Positions 9,694 to 19,647 of a stretch of 64,000 nt of DNA are shown here, piece by piece; position 1 is the first letter of the stretch; every line of letters begins with the position of its first letter. The notes beneath the pieces are model-generated. The model made no database searches and had not been told where the DNA came from. It saw nothing but the letters and a program-made list of their open reading frames with translations. A program made the translations under genes and the position numbers. The DNA is from Allium sativum (lineage: Eukaryota; Streptophyta; Magnoliopsida; Asparagales; Amaryllidaceae), in the NCBI GenBank assembly GCA_030737875.1, contig JASFAX010000020.1, positions 33,556,688-33,620,687 of the forward strand. Reading direction: 5' to 3'.

Positions 9694-12417
9694 ATGGCCA
9701 AAGGAAAAGGCAAGGAAGTTCAGTCTGTTCAAGGAAATGGAGCTGGCGAAGATCAGCAACATGCTGTTGTAACAAGGTCTCGGGGGCAGAGTTCAGCAGC
9801 AGGAAGAATCAATGCAGGAAATCCGAACCGACAGCAAGGGGAGAGCTCCGATCCGATCCGGGTAGGAGACTCCGAAGCAGTGCACTCCCCCAGTCTGAAC
9901 CGACCCGAGTTGCTCGCTGCACACCGATCCGACCAGGCACCCCAGCTCCGATCCGACCCGACTTCCTACCTCCGATCCGACCCGATGCTTGGTGAAGCTG
10001 GAACATCTACTCGAGTCCCCACGAATGCTCCAATTCCAGCTGCCAGGGTTGGAGACCAGGTCAATCCATCTGCTCCCATCACTCAAGGAGATTTCTCACG
10101 CTTGCTTGATATGCTTGAGAGCACGAGGGAAGCTATGAGAGTTCATGAGCGCACTAATCTCATGATGCAGGAAAATATGAGGCTCATGAGTCGGGAGATC
10201 AATGAGCTCCGCCGGCAAAGAACTCCATCACCGGTTCGTCACACACCCGTAGATCAATCTTCATCTTCCGAGGAAGAGAGGCCCCGTGAACGAAGGCCAC
10301 TCGAACGACCTCAGAACGTGGAGCAGCTGACGTTTGGATCTTTGGGATCTCGCGAGGATATCGCACGAGCATTAGGAAACGATAGCCCCATTCGGGGGCA
10401 AAGACTCCAGTCCCCTCTTCCCGAGATCGACCGGGAACACAGGGAAAGGAATCGAGTAGAGGCAGCTCGAAGAAGAAGGGCATCTCCTGAGCAAGAGCCC
10501 CGAAGGAACTCGGACACTAGGGCCAGGGAACCTGAGCAGCCCCTAACTAGTGCCGATGTACAGGCAATGGTTCGCCGAATTATGTCCGAGAGCCGGAATT
10601 ATACAAATGAAGACTATGGCATTGAGCGAAGCCATACTCCGTTCACTGACGATATCCTAGACTTCCAGTTTCCCCGACGCTTTAACTTGCCACAGATGGA
10701 CAAATATAACGGAAGGACTGATCCGGGACAGCATTTGATGCGGTATTCGTGGCTCATGAACGCCGCTGCTGCCCCTGATGAAGTAAAGTGCAAAGCATTC
10801 CCAATCTACCTGGAAGATGTGGCATTGTTCTGGTTTACCCGGCTTCCTCCTCGTTCAATTTCTAATTACAAAGAACTAAGAGAGCGTTTCATGAACCAGT
10901 TCCGACTACATGCCCGAAAGTCCAAGAGTGTTATTGAATTGTCGAGGATCAAACAGGCACCGGGAGAGTCTTTAAGGGCATATTTAGATCGTTTTAACCA
11001 AGCTGTAACTGAGGTCAGTGACCCGCATGAGCCCACTATTCTGATGGCATTGAAGGAAGGAGTCGATCCCGAATCTGAGTTTGGAGACTACCTTTCTGGG
11101 AAGACACCCCCCACAAGGGCGATATTCTACGAAAAAGCCGATATTTATCTAAGACGAGAGGAGGCCCGGGCAAACCGGAAGAGAAAGTCTGAGACAGCTT
11201 CAAAGGAGAATGTGCAGAGTAATATTGCCGTGAAGCAGTCTGGGGAAAGTTCTGGCAAGGTTGAAGTAAATGTAGGAAACAAGGGTGGAAACAGCAATAC
11301 TGGAAACGGGGGAAACAACAACAACCGTAATTCGAACGGTAACAGGAGAAACAGAAATAGGGGAAGCGACCCTAACAAAAGGCCCCGATTCCAGAACTAC
11401 GAGAACTATACACCATTGAATGACACCCTGGAAAATATTTACCTGGATACGTACAACGTGTTGCAGTACAAAAGACCGCCACCTCGTGATTCGACCGAGA
11501 AAGAAATGGCAACAGGGAAATTTTGCTTGTTTCACGGAACACATGGACATTCGACCAATGAGTGTCGGCATTTGAGGGATGTGATTGAAAAGCTGCTGCG
11601 TGAAGGAAAGTTGGATGAGTACAAGGTTGCCCCGAGGGACAGGGGGCAAGGAGAGCAGGCTCCAAAACAGATCCTACCTGCTCCTAAGCCTACCACGCAG
11701 CAGAAAGGTAAAGGGATCGTCATCAACTCCATAGTAGGCGGACCTCACCCGGCAATCCGAAGTTTTAGGTCAATGGACCAATATGTGAACGCTGCCAAGC
11801 ATCTAGATGTGAATGAAGGTGACGACTTGGAAGATGTCACCCCCATCAAACAACAAAAAACCATGTTCGATGACGTGGTGTTTCGCAGCCGAGACAACAC
11901 GGGAATACAATCTCCCACCAATGATCCGTTGGTTATTACTACCACTATTGGGTCGGCCTTGGTCCATAAGGTATTAGTAGACAACGGGAGTTCCGTTAAT
12001 ATTTTGTTCAAGAAGTCATTTGATCAGATGAAGCTTGAGCCCGAAGATCTGAAACCTTGTGAAGGATGGATTAGAGGCTTCAACGGAGCGACGACAGCTC
12101 CCATGGGATATATAGAGTTGCCCGTGACCCTAGGGCAAGGAGAACGTAGAAGAGTGCGAATGCTTCAGTTCGTAGTATTGGATGTAGATTCGCCATATAA
12201 CGCATTTTTAGGGAGACCTGCCCTCGCTGAATTTAGAGTTTGTATCGCCCCTTGGTGCTTGTTACTAAAGTTCCCAACCGAAGCCGGGACTGGAGTAATA
12301 AGAGGGGATCAGGTTTCCGGACGGGCCTGCTATGTGGCCGAACTGAAGATGTTGATGAAAGGAGTTAATGCTGAAAGTAAGGATGCCTCATCTCCCTCAA
12401 AGGGGGACTCGGCATAG
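9694..12417 (+). CDS. gag-pro: Gag-protease polyprotein of Tat-A
   Basis: The 907-residue ORF1 product forms the retrotransposon capsid and supplies the maturation protease. The N-terminal 110 residues are disordered and contain repeated RSDP units, encoded by the same GATCCGA motif found in the LTR. A short helical region (about 130-165, LLDMLESTREAM) and a basic, Arg-rich linker follow. The gag capsid domain covers about residues 329-490 (RRFNLPQMDKYNGRTDP to the Arg-rich end). A CHHC-type finger, CLFHGTHGHSTNEC, lies near residue 610. The aspartic protease active site is DNGSS near residue 763. The start ATG at 9694 is the first in frame, 144 bp after the LTR. The ORF ends with UAG in a readthrough context. 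Confidence 0.95.
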   Translation: MAKGKGKEVQSVQGNGAGEDQQHAVVTRSRGQSSAAGRINAGNPNRQQGESSDPIRVGDSEAVHSPSLNRPELLAAHRSDQAPQLRSDPTSYLRSDPMLGEAGTSTRVPTNAPIPAARVGDQVNPSAPITQGDFSRLLDMLESTREAMRVHERTNLMMQENMRLMSREINELRRQRTPSPVRHTPVDQSSSSEEERPRERRPLERPQNVEQLTFGSLGSREDIARALGNDSPIRGQRLQSPLPEIDREHRERNRVEAARRRRASPEQEPRRNSDTRAREPEQPLTSADVQAMVRRIMSESRNYTNEDYGIERSHTPFTDDILDFQFPRRFNLPQMDKYNGRTDPGQHLMRYSWLMNAAAAPDEVKCKAFPIYLEDVALFWFTRLPPRSISNYKELRERFMNQFRLHARKSKSVIELSRIKQAPGESLRAYLDRFNQAVTEVSDPHEPTILMALKEGVDPESEFGDYLSGKTPPTRAIFYEKADIYLRREEARANRKRKSETASKENVQSNIAVKQSGESSGKVEVNVGNKGGNSNTGNGGNNNNRNSNGNRRNRNRGSDPNKRPRFQNYENYTPLNDTLENIYLDTYNVLQYKRPPPRDSTEKEMATGKFCLFHGTHGHSTNECRHLRDVIEKLLREGKLDEYKVAPRDRGQGEQAPKQILPAPKPTTQQKGKGIVINSIVGGPHPAIRSFRSMDQYVNAAKHLDVNEGDDLEDVTPIKQQKTMFDDVVFRSRDNTGIQSPTNDPLVITTTIGSALVHKVLVDNGSSVNILFKKSFDQMKLEPEDLKPCEGWIRGFNGATTAPMGYIELPVTLGQGERRRVRMLQFVVLDVDSPYNAFLGRPALAEFRVCIAPWCLLLKFPTEAGTGVIRGDQVSGRACYVAELKMLMKGVNAESKDASSPSKGDSA

Positions 12418-12423
12418 CAATTA
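12415..12423 (+). promoter_or_regulatory. Leaky stop signal between gag-pro and pol (TAG CAA TTA)
   Basis: The gag-pro ORF ends in TAG followed in frame by CAA TTA and then an open frame into RT. UAG-CAA-UUA is identical to the readthrough context of tobacco mosaic virus (consensus CARYYA). There is no frame change and no ATG-led start nearby, so suppression of this stop is the simplest way to make Gag-Pol. Function is inferred. Confidence 0.8.
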
Positions 12424-15400
12424 GAGAGATTGAACCCAAGGGAGTTGCCCAAAGGAACGCCTGAAGACCTGGATCCTAGAAAAGACGAGGAACCAGAGGC
12501 TAGGAATGCAACTCCTAATGAAGTGACAGTGGAAATTCATGTTGATAAAGCTGATCCGACGAAAGTTTTGAAGATTGGTTCCCAATTGGGTCCACATCGT
12601 GCTGAAGAACTGACGGACTTCTTGAAGGCAAACTTAGATGTGTTCGCCTGGACCCATGCTGACATGTGTGGGATATCGCCTTCCATTATCAGTCACAAAT
12701 TGAATGTAAATCCGAAGCATCCACCTGTGAAGCAAAAGAGACGCATGCTGGGCCCAGAGAGGTCGGCTGCTCTCAAAGAGGAAGTAGAGAAATTGAAGCA
12801 AAATGGATTTATTCGAGATTCGACTTATCCCGACTGGATATCGAATCCTGTCTTGGTAAAGAAGCCAAACGGAAAGTGGCGAACTTGTATTGACTTTTCA
12901 GATTTAAATAAGGCTTGCCCAAAAGATAGTTTCCCACTTCCCAGGATTGACCAGCTTGTAGACTCGACAGCAGGTCATGAACTTCTCTCTTTCATGGATG
13001 CATACTCTGGATACAATCAAATTCCTATGCATGTACCAGACCAAGAGCATACAAGTTTCATTACGAATTTGGGATTATATTGTTATGTTGTAATGCCGTT
13101 CGGATTAAAAAACGCTGGAGCTACTTATCAGCGGTTGGTAAATAGAATGTTTTATGATCAAATAGGAAAAACTATGGAAGTTTATGTGGATGATATGCTT
13201 GTTAAATCAAAGCAGTCTTCCAGTCATACGCAAGACTTAGCGGAAATGTTTGGTATCTTGCGAAAATAACGTATGAAATTGAATCCTTTAAAATGTTCAT
13301 TTGGAGTGGCGTCGGGAAAGTTCCTTGGCTTCATTGTGAGTTCCCGAGGAATAGAGATCAACCCTAGCCAGATAGCGGCGATTAGAAATATCAAAGAACC
13401 AAGGAGAATTAAAGACGTCCAAAGTCTGGCAGGGAAGGTAGCGGCGCTGAGTAGATTCATCTCCAAAGCCACCGATAAATGTGTTCCATTTTTTGATTTG
13501 ATAAAAAGGGGAAAGAAGAACTTCCAGTGGACTCCCGATTGTGTCGAGGCTTTTCAAAATCTGTTAGAGCTGTTAGATAAACCGCCAATCTTATCAAAGC
13601 CCGTAGATCACGAAGAACTATTTGTTTATCTAGCAGTCTCGGCTCACGCTGTCAGCACAGTTCTGATTCGAGAAGAAGACAAAGTACAAAGGCCAGTATA
13701 CTATGTGAGTAAGAAATTAGCAGCGGTAGAGCGCAACTACCCAAAGATCAAGAAGCTCGCTTACAGCCTCCTGATTGCATCCCGAAAACTTCGTCACTAC
13801 TTCCAAGCCCATCCAATAACCATATACACCGATCAGCCGTTAAGACAGGTGTTGCAGAGACCCGAAGCGTCGGGAAGGTTGATTAAATGGAACATAGAAC
13901 TAAGCCAGTTTGATTTGAATTTTCAACCACGAAAGTCAATCAGGGGACAAGCTCTAGCAGACTTTATTGCGGAGTTCACCATTCCAGAGGAAGAAATAAT
14001 CAATGACCGAGTGGTTAAATCCGAGGATAAACTAGAGATGAATCCGTGGAAATTATATACAGATGGAGCTAAAAATGACCGAAGATCCGGAGCTGGAATT
14101 GTCTTAGTCACTCCGGAGGGACGGTCGTTATATTACGCCCTGCGATTAGAATTTTCGGCAACAAACAATGACTCTGAGTATGAAGCCCTGATTGCCGGGC
14201 TGAAACTCGCTAAAGACTTCGGAGTAAAAATGATGGACATATTTTGTGACTCTAAGATTGTTGTTTGTCAAGTGCGAGAGGAATTCGCGGCTCGAGGACC
14301 TCGACTTGTCGCTTACCTCAAGAAAGTGAAAGAGCTATTAAATAGCTTAGAGCGGTACAACATAACACATATTCCCAGAGTAGAAAACCAGAAAGCGGAT
14401 AGACTAGCAAAATTGGCTAGTTCTGACAATCCAGAAGAAACTGAGGTAATTCCAATTGAAACGTTGGAGTCGCCAAGCTTTGAGTCAATGGAAATTGAAT
14501 TCGTTCTTGAAGTGGAACCAGAGAAGGAGTCATGGATGACTCCAATCAAGAGTTTTCTTAAGAATGGGACACTCCCATCGAAGAAAAGTGAGAAAAGAGC
14601 TGTAGTTCGCAAAGCTGCTAGATATGTTATGCAAGACGATACTCTCTATAGACAAGGATTTTCTATGGCCCTGTTACGATGTATCGCACACGACGACATC
14701 AAGCGTGTACTGAGAGAAGTGCACGAAGGTGAGTGTGGAGATCATACAGGAGGTCAAACTTTAGCAAAGAAAATATTGCGATACGGATACTTCTGGCCTA
14801 CGATCAACAAAGATGCAGCTGATTATTCACGACGCTGCGATAAGTGCCAGAGATTCGCCAAAATCCCCAGGGCACCGTCAACCCAGCTTAAATCGATGGT
14901 GAGTCCTTGGCCATTTGCCACATGGGGAATCGATATCATTGGAGTTTTACCAATTGCTAAAGGAGGGGCTAAGTATGCCATAGTAGCCGTGGATTATTTC
15001 ACAAAGTGGGTGGAAGCTGAGCCCTTGACTAAGATCACCACAAGAAAGGTGATAAGTTTTGTGGTCAGAAATATTATATGCCGATTCGGGATCCCAAGGA
15101 CGATTATTACTGACAACGGGACCCAATTTGATAGCACTGAATTCAGAAATTTTTGCCAGAAATATAAGATAGACAAACGATATACAGCAGTTGCCTATCC
15201 GCAATCGAATGGGCAAGTAGAGGCAATAAACAAGGTAATAAAGTCCATCCTCAAGAAGCGATTAGAGCGTGCAAAGGCAAAATGGGTTGATGAATTGCCC
15301 CTAGCCTTGTGGGCATATCGAACAACGTTTAAAACGGCTACCGGTCATACCCCTTTCTCTCTCTCCTTTGGCTCAGAAGCAGTAATTCCAGTTGAACTGG

Positions 15401-15753
15401 AAGTTCCTTCCCACAGGGTGACGTATTATGACCCGATGACGAATCGGGCGCTTTTACTTGAGTCTCTTGATGAAGTCGAAGAGAAAAGAGACGAAGCAGA
15501 CTTGCGTGCAGCAAGACATCGGCGTCAGATGGCACGCTACTATGACAAAAAAGTTCGCCTTAGAACTTTTGAACCAGGAGATTTGGTGCTAAAGAGAGTT
15601 TTTCCATCTCTTCCTCACCTCGGCCCAAAATGGGAAGGACCCTTTGTCATCCAACGGAAACTTGATAAAGGAACATTCAAGTTAACGACCGTAGATGGCG
15701 AAGAAGTCCCTCGAGCATGGAATGCCCAACACTTAATGCGGTATTTGGATTAG
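12418..15753 (+). pseudogene. pol: Tat-A pol: RT, two RNase H domains and integrase, with one nonsense codon
   Basis: The reading frame continues from gag-pro. RT has the fingers (PVLVKKPNGKWRTCIDF), AYSGYNQI and the catalytic YVDDML near 13190. TAA at 13267-13269 interrupts ILRK-stop-RMKLNP, where relatives usually have an aromatic residue, so RT is cut before the connection domain. The frame reopens at once and runs to TAG at 15751-15753. It holds the RT-linked RNase H (about 13570-13960), a second archaeal-type RNase H beginning LYTDGAK (about 14050-14420), the integrase HHCC finger (about 14720-14860), and an integrase core with WGIDIIG, TDNGTQF and the catalytic E in QVEA. The C-terminus is a VPRAWN tail without a chromodomain. 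Confidence 0.95.
13267..13269 (+). other. Premature TAA in RT
   Basis: A single in-frame TAA separates two open segments of pol that are otherwise continuous in the same frame with no missing residue. It removes the RNase H and integrase from any product translated through RT. Confidence 0.9.
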
Positions 15754-16060
15754 AAATGCTATACTTTTTGCTGTTCTTCCTGTAAACTCTGTAATAAGGC
15801 ACGACTTGCCTGGGGAAAATCTGATGATATGAATAAAGGACTATAAAGTGGATGTAGGCTACGACTTAGCTGAACCACTATAAAAATATTGTGTGTTATT
15901 TACTTTTATGCATTTACATTCATTAGTTGTTCTGTTGTGATTATGAAATACAGGATAACTAAGAGCCTAAAAAAGGGTCGAAAACAGTCTGGACATAAAG
16001 AGAAGCACAATGATTATTTGTGCAATAAGACGTAAAAAATATATGAGAAAACGGCATTCT
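15754..16060 (+). terminator. Post-pol region with polyadenylation signal and a copy of the R-U5 hairpin
   Basis: AATAAA lies at 15832-15837, followed by AGTGGATGTAGGC...GCTGAACCACTATAAA (15847-15879) and TTGTGTGTTATTT. This closely resembles the R-U5 part of the element's own LTR (9431-9480). It lies about 80-130 bp after the pol stop, where an internal poly(A) site would end gag-pol RNA before the antisense gene. The function is inferred. Confidence 0.55.
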
Positions 16061-16365
16061 AACTCTAACTCTCCAGAGAAAGAGAGAGAGTATAAAAGCG
16101 TCTCAGACTGAGCGCTGAAAAAGAAATTCTATTCTTAACTCTAACTCTCCAGAGAAAGAGAGAGAGTATAAAAGCGTCTCCGACTGAGCGCTGAGAAAGA
16201 GGTTCAACTCCGAACTCTAACTTTCCAGAGAGAAAGAGAGTATAAAGGCGTCTCCGACCGAACGCCGAGAAAGAAATCTTTTCCCGTTGAACGACCGGGG
16301 AATAAACAAATAACAAAATTCGAACTCTAACTCTCAAGAGAATGAGAGAGAGTATAAAAGAAATG
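16061..16365. repeat. 76-bp tandem repeat between the convergent Tat-A genes
   Basis: Units start AACTCTAACTCTCCAGAG at 16061, 16137 and 16213 (period 76), with a divergent fourth near 16323 after an insert. Each contains GAGAGAGTATAAAAG or a close variant, so TATAAA recurs four times on plus. The following stretch to 16592 holds no gene I recognise. Confidence 0.85.
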
Positions 16366-16592
16366 CCAGGAAAAACAACAGGTATTGATGACACAGGAAA
16401 TACTATCCCGTTAGAGAATCGGGAGCATTCAGATTGCATGGTTAAGCACTGAATAACTAATGGAGATTGACTGGGGACACATATACATACACATATCTCC
16501 CCTCTCCACAACTTTGTTTCATAACTATAGATATGCATTTTTACATAAGTGCAGAACTGCTAACAGATAAACATTGCAAAAAGTGAATTATT

Positions 16593-16598
16593 TTTATT
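16593..16598 (-). terminator. Polyadenylation signal of the Tat-A antisense gene
   Basis: TTTATT on plus is AATAAA on minus, 113 bp downstream of the antisense stop codon at 16711-16713. Position and strand fit the 3' end of the antisense transcript. Confidence 0.5.
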
Positions 16599-17484
16599 TA
16601 CAAATGAATGAATTTGTACAGGGAAATAACTGAAAAAGAAAGTACGGAAGCTGCTGGTGTAGCAGCACTTATTGATTTACAAAGATGCTAAAAAGATACA
16701 GGGGAACCCACTATTTGGGTTTGGGATGAGCCTTCGATTTCTTGGCCGCTTTTTCCGCATCTTTTGCTTCCTTCTCGGCTTCAGTCAAGATCCGCTTTGA
16801 TTTCTTTTTCCCTGAAGATGTAGTACTGGAGCCAGCAGACTTCTTCCCGGAGGGCGGGGCACTGGAATCAAGAGAAGATTTTTTAGCAAGTTCTTCGGTA
16901 ATAGATCTAGTTGAGAGCTTAACAACTAACCTTGAACCTGCATCCACCACTGCGAGGGGCTTGAGAACCTCAGGGTCTAATTCTTCAGCCTTTAATTGCA
17001 AGCGCTTGTCTTGATCAGCCTTCATGGCCGCCAAGGTAGCGTCATCGGCGCTTTTTGACTCCCCGGTTATTGTAACCTCCGGTTCCTCATCATGCCTCTC
17101 GTCTCCTCCGTCGTCTTTTAAAGCTGCAATCATTTCTTCATCATGTGGAGTAGTGACCTTAGTTGGCTCACTTCTTTCCCCCAGGTCTGTTGAAGCAGCC
17201 TTGTCTTCCCCTTCTTTGACCCTATCAGCGGGTTGTGTCCCAGCGGTAGCTCCTTGAGCTACATCTGTCTTCGTGGATGATTCAACGCCTACAAAATGAG
17301 AAACATTGGTTATCAACTCAGGCGAGAGCAAAGGATTTCTCATCGAACGTTCGGTTATGTAGCCAAAGGTAGTAGTAGCCTTGACAAATTGAGGAGAAAA
17401 GATAGGGATACCTTCTGAAGACTTTTCAGCAGGGGTGACTACTACCTCTGGAGTTATTTCAGGAATAGGAGATAGCAAAGTGGT

Positions 17485-17487
17485 TCA
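17485..17487 (-). other. In-frame TGA in the Tat-A antisense gene
   Basis: The frame is open on both sides (NPGIP-stop-TTLLSPIPEIT). A CGA to TGA transition, the typical product of methyl-cytosine deamination, would explain it. It would remove about 257 C-terminal residues including the lysine-rich tail. Confidence 0.8.
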
Positions 17488-18887
17488 GGGAATTCCCGGG
17501 TTTTCGGGATCATACCCCTCTACTTCGGGAGTTACAGGAGCAGAAGAAGAAGAACCAGCTTCAGGGACGGTTTTCTGTTTAGACTTCCGCCTCTCTTCTT
17601 CCATGGCCTCAGCAATTAGACGGCGCCCTTCAGCTAGGCGCTCCGGTTCGTCGTCTCTCAAATATTTCTCCATCAGCTTATCTTCATCAAGGGAATCGAC
17701 CTTAAGTTCTTCTTTTTCCCACTCGACGATTTGATTCCACACATGAACCAAAGTGGATGGATAGTCCTCGATCCAGGAAATGTTTCGACGACGAATAATG
17801 TGCGCGAAGAATTCGATCATTAGCTCGCCGAAGCCCTGAATATCGGCCTCCGCCTCTGATAGTTGTTTACGGGTTTCCTCCGCAGATTTAATAGCGCATT
17901 CCACATTGCCCTCAGCCAGAGCAGCCCTGTTTTCCGCCTCTAACAATTTTGAAGCCAAGTCAGCGTTTTTCTTTTCTAACTCAGCACTCCTTTTCGCTAA
18001 CTCGGCGTTTTTCTGCTCAAGCTCAGCATAAGCAAGGCGTGTCTTCGCAGCCTCTGATTTGGCCTCGTCAGCTTGTTTCTTCAACTCAGAACGCTCCTGA
18101 GTGTGGGATTCTAGCAAATCATGATAGCGCTTTTGCATGTCCTCAAACTGTTGTTTGAAGTTAGAAGCGTTCTTTTGAGCGACAGCTAGTTGAGCTTGAG
18201 TGTCTTCTAAGTTTTTTCCTAAGGTTTTTAAGGCCTTAGCATCCTCCTCTGCGGTCTTCTGCATTGAGTTAGCATTTGTCATTAGAGTGCGAATGATTCT
18301 AGAAAGAGTGCGGGAATACTTGAACATCTCGGTATATTGTTTTTCCACCAAATCAATCTTTTCTCTGGCCTCCTCTGCCCAATTAGAAGAAATAGGTTCA
18401 AGGGAAGGTAGAAAGGTCAGAGTCTCGAAGTAGTGCTCGGGAAATTGCTCCTTTAAATATGCCAGCCTTACTGCGGTTCCCGCATCTGGTGGAGGAGGGG
18501 CGAGGATTGTTAGTTCAGTGTCCCTTCCTGAAGAAGATTCTGTAGAACCCTTGTCTGTCCGAGGTCGCTTAGTAGCAGGGACTTTTTGCTTACTTCTAGA
18601 CCCAGTTTCCTTTGGAGGAGTTTTCTCTCTACTCCACTTTTCATGGGAGGAAGTGGAATCCCTGGATTGTGGTCTATCCTCCTCCCTACGACCTTGATAG
18701 CTCTTGTATTTTTCTTGTTCCGGTCGAACTGGTGAGCGGGAGCGTGAGGATCGAGATCGATAAGGATCATAGGGTCTTCTTTCCTCCCTACCACGGTCAT
18801 CCCGGCGGTTATACTCAGCATCCTGAGGAGGATTGGACATGCTGTGGCGAAGCTTTCTTATATCATAAGAGGATCGAGACATTGTAC

Positions 18888-19006
18888 CTGCACGATAAAT
18901 TAAACGAAGTTTAGAATCGACGGATCCATGGAGAAAGAAGTGCAATGAACGCTAGTGCTACGGTGTAAAGTGCATCCTAAGTGGTGTGTGTGTCCCCCCA
19001 ACCAAC
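18888..19006 (-). other. Intron 2 of the Tat-A antisense gene
   Basis: Donor GTTGGT after exon 2 (ends 19007) and acceptor TTATCGTGCAG before exon 3 (starts 18887). The split codon restores glycine and the frame continues. The donor is weaker than consensus. Confidence 0.7.
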
Positions 19007-19570
19007 CCGAGTCTGAAGCTAGACTGGTGCGGGCAGGCTCTTTGGCCTTGGCAGGAGTAGTTTCTTCAGAAGAAGTGAAGACTAAAGGGTCCTTCCTGAA
19101 ATCTTCTGAAGTATATATAGTCTCGGGTAAGGGGAGATCCCCCAAACCCTGAAATATGTGTTCGTCGGTGCTAGGAACATCCCCTTCGGAAGCGTGATGT
19201 GGCGACCCTTGGAAAGATTTTGACTTGTCTGTAGAAGTAGTCTCCTCGGGGGCAATATACCCTTCACGATGTTTTTCGGCCAGATTAGCCAGTTCGTCAT
19301 CTTGAGTGGAAGAGGGAGAAGGTGAAGTTTCAAGAAGAGCTGCAGGAATTCCCGAGCCTTCTCCTATTTCTGGAACTGTTTCCACTGGAGGAATATACGC
19401 ATAAGGGACCGTCCCATGACCGATGCTACGGAAAACGGATAGCAGCCCGTGAAAATGAAGGTACTCATCTTTAAGGACCTCGTCAATAGTAAGGAATTTT
19501 TGGTCGCCGTTGAGAAGACGGTGCATTCGATCAAAGAACGCTTGGTCTGATACCTGTTTGGGATTGTCGA

Positions 19571-19647
19571 CTGCGAATAAAAAGGAAAACAGGTCAGAGT
19601 GATGATTCAAGTGTATAGAGTCCGGGTTCAGAAGATTAGTGCTTTAC
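19571..19647 (-). other. Intron 1 of the Tat-A antisense gene
   Basis: Donor GTAAAGC after AATCAA, and acceptor TTTTTATTCGCAG with a good pyrimidine tract. Its 77 bp is near the lower size for plant introns. Removal joins the two ORFs in frame. Confidence 0.8.

Noticed and set aside
11145..12011. Minus-strand ORFs inside Tat-A gag-protease
   Set aside because: They are mirror ORFs of a strongly supported plus-strand gene and lack any domain.
16065..16538. Minus ORF of 157 codons over the 76-bp repeats
   Set aside because: It is produced by the repeat unit itself and has no domain. It lies downstream of the antisense gene stop.
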